A DNA stretch of 64,000 nucleotides from Bacteroidales bacterium (lineage in GTDB: Bacteria > Bacteroidota > Bacteroidia > Bacteroidales > JAAYJT01): assembly GCA_014860575.1 (NCBI GenBank), contig JACZJK010000020.1:1-64000 (forward strand), read 5' to 3'. Below the pieces are notes generated by a model, which was not told the DNA's origin, did not search any database, and was given only the letters and a program-made list of their open reading frames with translations. Positions 1-7,712 of the stretch are shown here, one piece after another (within the stretch, counting starts at the first letter, position 1; every line of letters begins with the position of its first letter). The translations under genes and the position numbers were made by a program.

Positions 1-92
1 GAGAATTGCTTTACTCAATTTTACAGCATTCAAGGGAAAAATTGTAATAAGATTACTTAGGTTATCCTTGAGCCCATTCCGTTAAGTAGCTT

Positions 93-126
93 GAACCACA
101 TAGACCACATAGATGACACATAGTTT
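93..126. repeat. degenerate short tandem repeat in spacer
   Basis: The word CCACATAGA recurs with variation (accacatagaccacatagatgacacatag). It is one of several low-complexity word families in the spacers of this window. The rest of positions 1-296 holds no gene that I can see, only AT-rich sequence and the promoter at 262-269. Confidence 0.5.
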
Positions 127-261
127 ATACACTGTTTAAAAAACTATGTCAATACAATTCGGCAGAGCGGACAAGTAGTTTCTACTGTGTAGCTATAAGG
201 TGAAAAATTGATTTAATACTTTTCAGAGCAGGCTCAATCTTAAATCTACTATTAAATTGAT

Positions 262-269
262 TAAATTTG
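262..269 (+). promoter_or_regulatory. -7 element of TonB receptor promoter
   Basis: TAAATTTG fits the Bacteroidota -7 consensus TAnnTTTG and lies 27 bases before the ATG at 297. No clear -33 TTTG box is visible, so this is a candidate. Confidence 0.45.
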
Positions 270-296
270 TGCTTCATCATTCATTAGCTATCAATC

Positions 297-2426
297 ATGA
301 GAATAACTGCCTTATTTTTTCTTCTGTTGGCTCAAATTCCGTTTTCCTCAGGCCAATCCCTGCCTGATACCATCATCATATTAAAAGGGATAGAAATCAA
401 AGAAAAAGCTATACAATCCATCCAGCCGATCACCATTATAAAAAGCGACTTGATGGATCGCACCGCTGTTGTGGATATTGGCGAAATCCTTCGATCCCAA
501 CCAAATATCAGCGGCATTCGCCGGGGTGGCTATGCCGTTGACCCTGTTGTACGCGGCTTCCGGTATTCGCAGATAAATATTTCACTTGATGAGGGAATTC
601 ATATCGAAGGCGGTTGTCCGAACCGGATGGATCCGGTGCTGGCGCATATACAGCCCGGAGATATTCAGCGCCTTGAAGTAGCCTATGGCCCATACCAATT
701 CAAGTACGGTCCTGCGCTCGGAAGCAGCATCAGGGTAACAACACGGAAAGAAAATATTTTCTCCTACAGAAAAATACAGGCGACATCGCTAAGCGGATAC
801 GATGCAGGGCGCAACGGATTCAGGCAGCATCTGGCGCTATGGGGTTCTTCAGGAAATACATTTTACCGGGTTTCAGGTGGTTACATGAATTATGGAAATT
901 ACACCGATGGCAATGGCAGGGAGTGGAATTCAGGATTTACAAAATACGGTTTCAGCGCCGATGCAGGCTTCCGGTTCGCAAAACATCAGCAACTTGAATT
1001 GTCATATAAGGGTTCATTTGCAAGGGATGTTCTTTTTCCGGCTTTGCCCATGGATGAAACCGCTGATAATACAAATATTCTTTCCGCTGTTTATACCATC
1101 AGAAACCCTGATCAAACGGATGACCTGATCAAAATTGCCGTGCATCACTCCATGGTGTATCACGAGATGGATAATAGCCGCAGGCCACAATATTCTGCTG
1201 TAGTTCCGCCATACCTGGGACGTATGCAGGCAGTGGCCAAAGTGGATGCCCGCAGTAGTGGCGTCAGGATCACAAAGCAGAAGAAATTGAATAATTATAT
1301 GCTCGAAGGAGGCTATGATATTCATCATACCTATAAGGATGGGAACCGTTTTGTGAAAATGATCATGCAGATGGATGGCCAGGAGTTCATTTCGGAGCGC
1401 ACCGTAAACCTTTGGAAAAGCGCCCGAAGCCTAAACAATGGATTGTTTGCCGGAATTTCAACCAATGGTAAACCATGGCAACTTTCAGCTACTTTGCGAA
1501 CCGATCTGAACCACTCAAATTCCGGTGATACGCTTTTTATCGAAAAGGAAGGGATTATCTATTACGATGCCAAACCTGCAACCCATGCATTCTGGAGTTT
1601 TTCAACCAATGCATCATGGCAGTTTACAGAATATTGGAAACTCTCATTGGGCTTGGGCCGCGGCGTGCGCCCGCCGGATTTATCTGAGCGTTATATTCAG
1701 TTCCTCGCCACAGGTTTTGATCGTTACGATTACCTTGGGAATCCAGAGCTTAAACCGGAAGTCAATTACCAGGCCGACCTCATGTTGGACTATTCCAGGG
1801 AGAATCTTCATTTTTTCACCAACGTTTTCAGGGCCGATATCAGGAATTTCATATCAGGAAAACTCCTTCCACCTTCTGTTGCCCGACCTCAAAGCATGGG
1901 AGCGCCGGGGGTAAAGCAGTTTGAAAATATGAAGCAAGCTATATTTTACGGCTTTGAAAGCGGGCTAAGCGCTGAACCGGTTTCTGGAATGAAAGCTTCC
2001 CTCAATGTAGGCTATACCTACGCTTATTTTCCAGGGATCGAAAAAATACTATTAGAAAACGGACAAGCCGTTGGTACTGAAATGCTGACCAATGATCCGG
2101 TTCCTGAAATGCCGGCACTGGAGTCAAATTTCAGGCTCAGTTATTTGTTTTCCGGCTGGCATCTTGAACCATCTCTTGAAATCCGCGCTGTTGCATCGCA
2201 GAGGCAGGTTTCAGAAGCAAGTTATGAGGCAGTTACGCCGGGCTATATTATTCCAAACATAGGGCTTGCATGGCAGCCTCATAACAACATCAGGATCATG
2301 GTAGGGGTGAACAATCTTTTTAATAAAGCATACTACGACCACCTGAACCGGCGTATAATAGGAACCGGGGAGAATTTTTATGAAGCAGGAAGATCGGTTT
2401 TTGTGAATTTGAAGATTACCATATAA
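297..2426 (+). CDS. TonB-dependent receptor, predicted copper importer (OprC/NosA-like)
   Basis: Outer-membrane TonB-dependent receptor of 709 residues: signal peptide about 1-19, plug domain about 40-150, then a 22-strand type barrel ending in ...VFVNLKITI. The plug carries CPNRMDP (C107, M111), and the barrel carries HSM (284-286) and HEM (289-291). In the Pseudomonas copper receptor OprC the copper site is a CxxxM plus HxM set with about 175 residues between the halves, and the spacing here is close to that. It lacks the N-terminal carboxypeptidase-regulatory-like domain of SusC-type receptors, so it is a metal-type rather than glycan-type receptor. The next gene is an MbnP-like lipoprotein, which supports copper. 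The receptor call is secure; the copper substrate is inferred. Confidence 0.85.
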   Translation: MRITALFFLLLAQIPFSSGQSLPDTIIILKGIEIKEKAIQSIQPITIIKSDLMDRTAVVDIGEILRSQPNISGIRRGGYAVDPVVRGFRYSQINISLDEGIHIEGGCPNRMDPVLAHIQPGDIQRLEVAYGPYQFKYGPALGSSIRVTTRKENIFSYRKIQATSLSGYDAGRNGFRQHLALWGSSGNTFYRVSGGYMNYGNYTDGNGREWNSGFTKYGFSADAGFRFAKHQQLELSYKGSFARDVLFPALPMDETADNTNILSAVYTIRNPDQTDDLIKIAVHHSMVYHEMDNSRRPQYSAVVPPYLGRMQAVAKVDARSSGVRITKQKKLNNYMLEGGYDIHHTYKDGNRFVKMIMQMDGQEFISERTVNLWKSARSLNNGLFAGISTNGKPWQLSATLRTDLNHSNSGDTLFIEKEGIIYYDAKPATHAFWSFSTNASWQFTEYWKLSLGLGRGVRPPDLSERYIQFLATGFDRYDYLGNPELKPEVNYQADLMLDYSRENLHFFTNVFRADIRNFISGKLLPPSVARPQSMGAPGVKQFENMKQAIFYGFESGLSAEPVSGMKASLNVGYTYAYFPGIEKILLENGQAVGTEMLTNDPVPEMPALESNFRLSYLFSGWHLEPSLEIRAVASQRQVSEASYEAVTPGYIIPNIGLAWQPHNNIRIMVGVNNLFNKAYYDHLNRRIIGTGENFYEAGRSVFVNLKITI

Positions 2427-2471
2427 ACCAAAGATATTTGCGATGGACGATTTTTAATTTACGATTTGGTT

Positions 2472-2502
2472 CCCATCGTATCGCTCCCAGCGATCCGATG
2501 GG
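2472..2502. other. hairpin in the spacer between TonB receptor and MbnP-like gene
   Basis: CCCATCGTATCGCT (2472-2485) pairs with AGCGATCCGATGGG (2489-2502) with one mismatch around a CCC loop. No T-tract follows, so it may be an mRNA processing or attenuation structure rather than a classical terminator. The following stretch to 2550 contains the words ccgcataaatt / catcatccgcg, typical of spacer repeats. Confidence 0.5.
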
Positions 2503-2565
2503 TGAAAATCCGCATAAATTAGTCAAATCAGCATCATCCGCGTTCCATTCAGAAACAAAGAAAAT

Positions 2566-3378
2566 ATGAGATCAATACCATTCTTAATCATAATCATCGT
2601 GGCGCTCCTTTTCGGATCATGTAAAAAGGATAAACAAGATGAGGCTACAGCCAGAATACAAATTCAATTTGAACACAAAGTAGATGGCGAACCGCTGATC
2701 AAAGACCAGATGATTTACACCAACGCCGCCGGCAATGTTTATGAGGTTACCGAGGTCATGTATTTCATATCCGACCTCAAATTGCACCGCAACGATGGAA
2801 CCGTTGTTGAACCCGCCACCTGGGACGACATTTATTATGTTGACACCAATATCCCTTCCACTTTTACCTGGAATCTGCCTGGAGATATCCCTGCCGGAAT
2901 TTATGATTCCATCACATTCATTTTTGGCATTTCAGAAGAGAAGAATGAATCATTCATGTTTGTAAATCCACCTGAAGTAAACATGGCCTGGCCCGATATG
3001 TTGGGCGGGGGCTACCATTACATGATGCTCAACGGTTGGTGGCTGGACCCGGATGAGGTTCGAAGATCTTTTAATTTCCACCTGGGCATCGGACAGATCT
3101 ATGAAAGTGATTCTATCACTGGATTTGTACAAAATTACTTCAAGATAAAATTAAACGGCCCCGGTTTCGAAGTAGTAGAAGAAATGTTAATTATAGCCGA
3201 ACTAAGCATGAACATCCAAAACTGGTTCAAGAATCCTCATATTTACGACCACAATCACTGGGGTGGCGCCATCATGCAAAACCAGGCCGCCATGCAAATG
3301 GGTTGTGAGAACGGGATAGATGTTTTTACGGTGGAGTACCAGTTTCCGTTGCAACTGCATCAAATTGCGCTGGAGTAA
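2566..3378 (+). CDS. MbnP-like lipoprotein (putative copper-binding)
   Basis: Lipoprotein of 270 residues: a hydrophobic N-terminus ends in lipobox LFGSC with the acylated Cys at 19, then a lysine/acid-rich linker. The body resembles the MbnP-like domain of Bacteroidota (a beta-rich region with ...VYEVTEVMYFISDLKLHR... near 60-80 and Trp/Met/His-rich segments near 140-165 and 225-245). MbnP of methanotrophs is a periplasmic copper-binding protein usually paired with the dihaem protein MbnH; no MbnH is seen here. It follows the copper-type TonB receptor by 139 bases on the same strand, so it may accept or present copper at the outer membrane. Family assignment is from memory of the pattern; the copper role is inference. 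Confidence 0.7.
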   Translation: MRSIPFLIIIIVALLFGSCKKDKQDEATARIQIQFEHKVDGEPLIKDQMIYTNAAGNVYEVTEVMYFISDLKLHRNDGTVVEPATWDDIYYVDTNIPSTFTWNLPGDIPAGIYDSITFIFGISEEKNESFMFVNPPEVNMAWPDMLGGGYHYMMLNGWWLDPDEVRRSFNFHLGIGQIYESDSITGFVQNYFKIKLNGPGFEVVEEMLIIAELSMNIQNWFKNPHIYDHNHWGGAIMQNQAAMQMGCENGIDVFTVEYQFPLQLHQIALE

Positions 3379-3410
3379 AAGATTAGTGTGAAGGAACTCC
3401 ACGAAAGCAT

Positions 3411-3418
3411 TATTTTTG
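3411..3418 (+). promoter_or_regulatory. -7 element upstream of deiminase-family gene
   Basis: TATTTTTG matches TAnnTTTG, 62 bases before the ATG at 3481. It gives the deiminase gene its own promoter, separate from the copper pair. Confidence 0.4.
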
Positions 3419-3480
3419 CCTTGTAGGCTTACTAAATTGTTTCAATAGTCACAGAGACACCGGGAAAAGGATTTACACCT

Positions 3481-5178
3481 ATGAACCACTTAAAAACCAT
3501 CATTTTCTCCGTAGCATTTGTTCTGTGGCTTATTCCTCAGATTTCACTAGCACAGCAATCCCGCCGCTTCGTAGCCGAATGGGAACCCGCCTGGGGCACG
3601 CTGATCCGCTGGCCACTTGGAATCCCCTCAGATCTTGTGGTTGAACTGGCCACAGACGACAGTCTTTATGTGCTTGTGGCCAACCAAACCCAGAAAACAC
3701 AAGCGATCAACACTTTCTCTTCCTGGAGTGTGAACCTTGATCACTGCCAGTTCATCATTGCACCCACCAACTCGCATTGGACGCGCGACTGGGGACCGCA
3801 TTATGTGTTCAATGAAAATGGTGTTGGTGGAATTGCTGATCCCTATTTCTCTGGTTATCCCTGGGTTCCGGGCTGCAATCCGAAATCAGCGCTGGATTTG
3901 GAAGTAGATTATGAACGCCATATCTACGGTGGTTATGCACTGGATAATGCAGTGAATGCCACACTTGCCGAAAACTTTAATTGCCCCCTCATTTCGTTGC
4001 CGATTTTTCTAACAGGCGGCAATGTAATGGTTGATGGTTTTAAAACGGCCGTTGCCACCCAGCAAATGCTGGATGAAAACTTCCCGGGTTTCAACGAGGA
4101 GCAGTTCAGGCAGATGGCTGCAGATAGCCTGGGGATCTCAAATTTCATCATCGTTGACAACCCTGAAGTTCATGGAATACAGCATATTGATTGCTATGCA
4201 AAATTCCTCGACGAAGAAACCATACTTGTTAAAAAAGTTCCCTTATTTCACCCCGAGTTCGCCTGCTGTGAAGCATTGGCAAATCATTTGGGCAATGAAA
4301 CCAACGCTTTTGGCGAGCCTTATGAGATTGTTCGTGTTTTTTGTGCAAACTACAGCGGGAACAATTCGGCGGCCTACACCAATTCTTTTATTCTTAATAA
4401 AAAGGTGCTTGTACCATTGTTTAATATCCCGGAAGATGAGCAAGCACTCCAGGTTTATGAAGAAGCCATGCCTAGCTATGAAGTCATTGGGTTTTCATGG
4501 GGTTCGTGGTATTACTATGATGCATTGCATTGCCGCACAATGGGCATTTTCGACAGATATATGTTGCGTATTGAACACAAACCCTTGAAAGGAGATCAAA
4601 TATTTGCCGGTTTACCTGTGATTAAAACCAGAATTCATGCCTATTCCGATGCAGGTCTTATCAATGAAGGCCTTAAGCTTTACTGGCGCGAACAGGGTAA
4701 CTTTGGCTGGCAGCAGCAGCCCTTGGTTCCTGTAGAAGGCACTGATTCATTAATGGCAATTATTCCAGGTGCGGAAGTTTCAAAAATCTATAATTATTTC
4801 ATTTCCGCCAGCGATTCTTCCGGGAGGAACGAAACTCATCCAATCACGGCCCCGTTTGCCTACCATACTTTTACTTATGCAGACAACACGACAGGCATCC
4901 ATAAAACAGAACTAGCAGCTGAACTTATTATTTCCCCGAACCCATTCACAGAAATAACCCAAATAATCTTTTACAATAGCGATTCTTCCGGCAGATTGAC
5001 GATATGGACTGCGGACGGAAAGAAGGTCAGGGAATGGAACAACCTTCCACCCGGGGAGAATAAGATTAACTGGGACGGAAAAGATAATAAGTCCAATGAC
5101 ATTAAATCAGGAACTTTTATTGTAGTCTATTCGAATGACAAATTCTCAGTTTCAACAAAATGTTTGCTAACTGATTGA
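3481..5178 (+). CDS. secreted agmatine/peptidylarginine deiminase family protein with T9SS tail
   Basis: Protein of 565 residues with a signal peptide (about 1-25, cleaving near SLAQQ). The middle is the Porphyromonas-type peptidylarginine deiminase / agmatine deiminase fold: TRDWGP near 100-105, GGN at 179-181, HID at 235-237 and the catalytic cysteine in ALHC at 351. The family hydrolyses guanidino groups, releasing ammonia and citrulline or carbamoylputrescine. The C-terminal 80 residues (SPNPF...GTFIVVYSNDKF...) look like a T9SS type A sorting domain, so the enzyme is probably exported and surface-attached or released. Residues about 390-470 form an extra domain, beta-rich by appearance. 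Whether it acts on peptide arginine or free agmatine cannot be told from sequence. Confidence 0.85.
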   Translation: MNHLKTIIFSVAFVLWLIPQISLAQQSRRFVAEWEPAWGTLIRWPLGIPSDLVVELATDDSLYVLVANQTQKTQAINTFSSWSVNLDHCQFIIAPTNSHWTRDWGPHYVFNENGVGGIADPYFSGYPWVPGCNPKSALDLEVDYERHIYGGYALDNAVNATLAENFNCPLISLPIFLTGGNVMVDGFKTAVATQQMLDENFPGFNEEQFRQMAADSLGISNFIIVDNPEVHGIQHIDCYAKFLDEETILVKKVPLFHPEFACCEALANHLGNETNAFGEPYEIVRVFCANYSGNNSAAYTNSFILNKKVLVPLFNIPEDEQALQVYEEAMPSYEVIGFSWGSWYYYDALHCRTMGIFDRYMLRIEHKPLKGDQIFAGLPVIKTRIHAYSDAGLINEGLKLYWREQGNFGWQQQPLVPVEGTDSLMAIIPGAEVSKIYNYFISASDSSGRNETHPITAPFAYHTFTYADNTTGIHKTELAAELIISPNPFTEITQIIFYNSDSSGRLTIWTADGKKVREWNNLPPGENKINWDGKDNKSNDIKSGTFIVVYSNDKFSVSTKCLLTD

Positions 5179-5229
5179 TGAAAAAAAGATTCCAGGCTGA
5201 GTCTTAATTTGATTCCCAATTTCTTATTC

Positions 5230-5241
5230 AGGCAATTGCCT
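5230..5241. promoter_or_regulatory. 12-bp perfect palindrome upstream of DUF134 gene
   Basis: AGGCAATTGCCT is self-complementary and lies about 67 bases before the DUF134 promoter. A second small hairpin follows (TTACTTCC at 5253-5260 with GGAGGTAA at 5269-5276). Either could terminate the upstream transcript or bind a regulator; function unknown. Confidence 0.35.
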
Positions 5242-5307
5242 CTATTCTGATTTTACTTCCCTTAAAAAGGAGGTAATCGTAACAATTTTCTAGATAAATG
5301 TTTATTT

Positions 5308-5347
5308 TGAGCAAATGTTCACTACCTTTGCTGCGAACATTTGCTCA
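5308..5347 (+). promoter_or_regulatory. promoter flanked by a perfect 13-bp inverted repeat (putative operator)
   Basis: TGAGCAAATGTTC (5308-5320) and GAACATTTGCTCA (5335-5347) are exact reverse complements separated by 14 bases. The spacer contains TACCTTTG (5323-5330), a good TAnnTTTG -7 element. A dimeric regulator bound here would cover the promoter. Transcription would begin near 5337, so the ATG at 5298 cannot be used and 5355 is the start. The DUF134 protein made directly downstream is the obvious candidate binder (autoregulation), but this is inference. Confidence 0.7.
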
Positions 5348-5354
5348 TTATATT

Positions 5355-5963
5355 ATGTCGCCAAGAAATAAACGCATACGAAAAGTACTAAATCCACCAA
5401 CAATTAAAGGTTTAAAGCCTTACGGCCCTGATGTTGCTGAAGACAAGACTTCTGCTGTGACCCTGCTTTTTGAAGAATATGAAGCACTCAGGCTATGCGA
5501 TTACGATATGTTCAACCACCATCAGGCCTGCGTGATCATGGCAGTTTCAAGACCAACGTTTACCAGGATCTATGCTTCTGCGCGGCAGAAAATCGCCAAA
5601 ACACTGGTTGAAGGAAGCCAGCTTAGCATTGAAGGGGGCAAAGTATATTTCGACAGCGATTGGTATCATTGCAAGCATTGTACCTGCTATTTCAACAATC
5701 CTGAAAAAGAAAAAAGCATTGAAACATGCCCGCTCTGCAAAAGTTTTGATGTTATCAGTTACGAACCACATGACTCCCTGAAATTTGATGAAGAGAAGCG
5801 CTGTGAGGATATTTGCCTCTGCCCTTCATGCGGTTTTGAGCAAGCACACGAATATGGCAAACCCTGTGGAGGTCAATCTTGCCCAAAATGCAATACACGT
5901 ATGACCCGTAAAGGAACACCAGGGAAGAGAAATCCTAAGCACAAAATCCAAAATCCCAAATAG
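5355..5963 (+). CDS. DUF134 (UPF0251) DNA-binding regulator
   Basis: Protein of 202 residues. The N-terminal half is the DUF134 family: basic start MSPRNKRIRKV, LLFEEYEALRL at 37-47 and a sigma-region-4-like helix-turn-helix about 50-85 (QACVIMAVSRPTFTRIYASA). The second half carries cysteine pairs that look like zinc ribbons (C106/C109/C111, C125/C128, then C150, C154, C156, C159, C171, C176, C179), an extension beyond the basic family. Start 5355 is preferred because the promoter -7 box lies at 5323-5330. DUF134 genes are known to sit beside NifX-like and DUF5320 genes, as here. The last residues (KHKIQNPK) are encoded by a spacer repeat word that has run into the gene end. Confidence 0.85.
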   Translation: MSPRNKRIRKVLNPPTIKGLKPYGPDVAEDKTSAVTLLFEEYEALRLCDYDMFNHHQACVIMAVSRPTFTRIYASARQKIAKTLVEGSQLSIEGGKVYFDSDWYHCKHCTCYFNNPEKEKSIETCPLCKSFDVISYEPHDSLKFDEEKRCEDICLCPSCGFEQAHEYGKPCGGQSCPKCNTRMTRKGTPGKRNPKHKIQNPK

Positions 5964-6000
5964 ATTCAAAGTTCAGAATCAAATAAATTCAAATCAATAG
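5935..6000. repeat. word-like spacer repeat overlapping DUF134 gene end
   Basis: AAAATCCAAAATCCCAAAT followed by ATTCAAAGTTCAGAATC belongs to the same low-complexity family as 42235-42305, 44523-44715 and 56455-56575. It supplies the final codons and the stop of the DUF134 gene. Confidence 0.5.
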
Positions 6001-6021
6001 AAAAGACTTAAAGATAATTTT

Positions 6022-6339
6022 ATGAAAGTAGCCATTACATCAACAGGAAACACACTCGAATCTCAAATTGACGAACGCTTTGGCCGTTGTGTCTTTTTCG
6101 TGATATACGACACCGAAACCAGATCCACCGAATTTTTGCCCAATCCGCATAAAGAGGCTGAATCTGGTGCCGGGCCTGCAGCCGTGCAACTGCTTGCTTC
6201 GCGTGGAGTAAGCAAAATTGTGGCTGGTGAGTTCGGGTTAAAGATTAAATCCTTGCTCGACAGTTTGAAGATTCAAATGATCGTGATCAAAAAGCCTGAA
6301 TTAAAGATTCAGGAAGTCATTGATATGTTAAACACTTAA
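6022..6339 (+). CDS. NifX/NafY-type dinitrogenase iron-molybdenum cofactor domain protein
   Basis: Small protein of 105 residues formed of a single FeMo-cofactor-binding type domain (PF02579 family): start MKVAITSTGNTLESQIDERFGR with the conserved D..FGR...F, then GAGPAAVQLLASRGVSKIVAGEFG near 53-75. The family binds or carries Fe-S/metal clusters; free-standing members occur widely in organisms without nitrogenase. No nif genes are in the window. It is the first gene after the DUF134 regulator, 58 bases downstream, in the same direction. A second member lies at 7713. Confidence 0.85.
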   Translation: MKVAITSTGNTLESQIDERFGRCVFFVIYDTETRSTEFLPNPHKEAESGAGPAAVQLLASRGVSKIVAGEFGLKIKSLLDSLKIQMIVIKKPELKIQEVIDMLNT

Positions 6340-6351
6340 AATGAAATGATT

Positions 6352-6534
6352 ATGCCACACATGAATGAAACCGGACCGGAAGGCAAAGGTTCAGGCACGG
6401 GCCGGAGATTGGGAAAATGCAAGGACCACAACGAAGAAGAGGCGCTCAAGAAATTAAGTAAAGGAATGGGTAAAGGAAGGCAAACAGGAGGTAGTGAAGG
6501 CAAAGGGAAACGCCTTGGAAACAGAATGAAATAA
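6352..6534 (+). CDS. DUF5320-like small Gly/Lys-rich protein
   Basis: Protein of 60 residues starting MPHMNETGPEGKGSGTGRR, sharing the pattern Mp...TGPEG.G..TGRR.G with the next gene and with DUF5320 proteins. The tail is rich in Gly and Lys and has a single Cys (LGKCKDH). Start 6352 is chosen over 6346 because the family begins MP. Function unknown; DUF5320 proteins commonly accompany NifX-like and Mrp-like genes. Confidence 0.65.
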   Translation: MPHMNETGPEGKGSGTGRRLGKCKDHNEEEALKKLSKGMGKGRQTGGSEGKGKRLGNRMK

Positions 6535-6564
6535 AGTTCAACAATCAATAAAAAGGAGGTAATT

Positions 6565-6789
6565 ATGCCTGGATTTGACAAAACAGGGCCTGAAGGCGAA
6601 GGAGCTATGACTGGCCGCCGTATGGGATGTTGTACCGGATATGGTGCAAAACTCAAAAAATCAACTCAATCTGAAAACACGGATGGTCTTTCGGAAAACG
6701 ATAGCCGCAGAGGTTTTGGATTTGGCCGTAGAGGCAGAGGGGGAGGCCGGGGTTTTGGACTTCGAAATCGTTTCAGAGGCGGAGAATAA
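6565..6789 (+). CDS. DUF5320 domain small protein
   Basis: Protein of 74 residues, start MPGFDKTGPEGEGAMTGRR with CC at 23-24, then a Gly/Arg/Phe-rich tail (GFGFGRRGRGGGRGFG) typical of low-complexity, possibly disordered DUF5320 members. A strong purine-rich Shine-Dalgarno-like sequence, AAAAAGGAGG, ends six bases before the ATG, which is unusual in this phylum and supports the start. It appears to be a tandem partner of the preceding mini-gene. Function unknown. Confidence 0.75.
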   Translation: MPGFDKTGPEGEGAMTGRRMGCCTGYGAKLKKSTQSENTDGLSENDSRRGFGFGRRGRGGGRGFGLRNRFRGGE

Positions 6790-6933
6790 AACTGATAAAC
6801 CTTATCAAAACCAGGGAACTGAAGGGTTTATCTTCGAAAGTATTTAGAAAAAATCAGGATTAGTAATTCTATTCCCGAGATGCTTTATTATAAATTCAAT
6901 GAATCGACAATCTTAAACTAAGAAATCAAAATC

Positions 6934-7641
6934 ATGGAAGAACAAGTTTTTACAATGCCAAGAATAGGTGAAAAAGCACCTGAATTCAAAGCCGTTACCA
7001 CACAAGGTGACATTAATTTCCCATCTGACTACAAAGGAAGTTGGGTCATACTCTTCAGCCATCCTGCTGACTTTACACCAGTCTGCACTTCCGAGTTCAT
7101 GACATTTGCCACAATGGAAAAGCAATTTAACGAAGCCAATTGCAAACTGGTTGGACTTTCAGTAGATGGGCTTTACAGTCACATTGCCTGGTTGCGAACC
7201 ATCAAAGAAAAGATAGAATACAAAGGAATGAAAAACGTGGAGGTAATGTTTCCGCTCATTGAAGACATTACCATGGAAGTGGCTAAAAAATATGGAATGA
7301 TGATGCCAGGCGAGAGCAATACCAAGGCCGTTCGTGCTGTATTTGTGATTGATCCCAAAGGCATTGTAAGAACCGTGCTTTATTATCCCTTAAGCCTGGG
7401 CCGTAATTTTGATGAGATGTACCGGATTATTATTGCATTACAAACAGCCGACGAGTTTAAAATTGCAACCCCCGCCGACTGGCGCCCAGGTGATGATGTA
7501 ATCATTTCTCCAGCCGGTTCATGCGGAACAGCAAAGGATCGCATGGAAGGCAAAGAAGAAGGGCTTGATTGTAAAGACTGGTTCTTCTGCACCAAGAAAA
7601 TAGATAAGAAAACTGTATTAGATAGGATACTGAAAAAATAA
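6934..7641 (+). CDS. peroxiredoxin of the Prx6 / archaeal thiol-peroxidase type
   Basis: Thioredoxin-fold peroxidase of 235 residues that reduces H2O2 and organic peroxides. The peroxidatic cysteine is C51 in DFTPVCTSEF. C-terminal cysteines at 213 and 219 (spacing six) match the resolving pair known from Aeropyrum-type Tpx; C197 is extra. Length and C-terminal arm fit the Prx6-like group found in archaea and anaerobes. It lies between the two NifX-like genes, so it probably protects oxygen-sensitive clusters. The first Met is used; an alternative Met occurs at residue 8. Confidence 0.9.
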   Translation: MEEQVFTMPRIGEKAPEFKAVTTQGDINFPSDYKGSWVILFSHPADFTPVCTSEFMTFATMEKQFNEANCKLVGLSVDGLYSHIAWLRTIKEKIEYKGMKNVEVMFPLIEDITMEVAKKYGMMMPGESNTKAVRAVFVIDPKGIVRTVLYYPLSLGRNFDEMYRIIIALQTADEFKIATPADWRPGDDVIISPAGSCGTAKDRMEGKEEGLDCKDWFFCTKKIDKKTVLDRILKK

Positions 7642-7661
7642 TTCATTACGGATTTCATTCA

Positions 7662-7698
7662 AACCAGGCAATCCTGAACCTACAGGTTTGCCGGGGTT
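7662..7698 (+). other. imperfect hairpin between peroxiredoxin and second NifX-like gene
   Basis: AACCAGGCAATCCT (7662-7675) pairs imperfectly with AGGTTTGCCGGGGTT (7684-7698). It may be an attenuator or mRNA stabiliser; no T-tract follows. Confidence 0.4.
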
Positions 7699-7712
7699 AA
7701 AAACAACATTTT

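Noticed and set aside
1525-1914. Second gene within the TonB receptor in another frame
   Set aside because: It lies wholly inside the receptor coding region and has no independent motif; the other long overlapping frames in the window were dropped for the same reason.
5298-5354. Upstream start for the DUF134 gene
   Set aside because: It would lie upstream of the inferred transcription start at about 5337 and inside the operator region.
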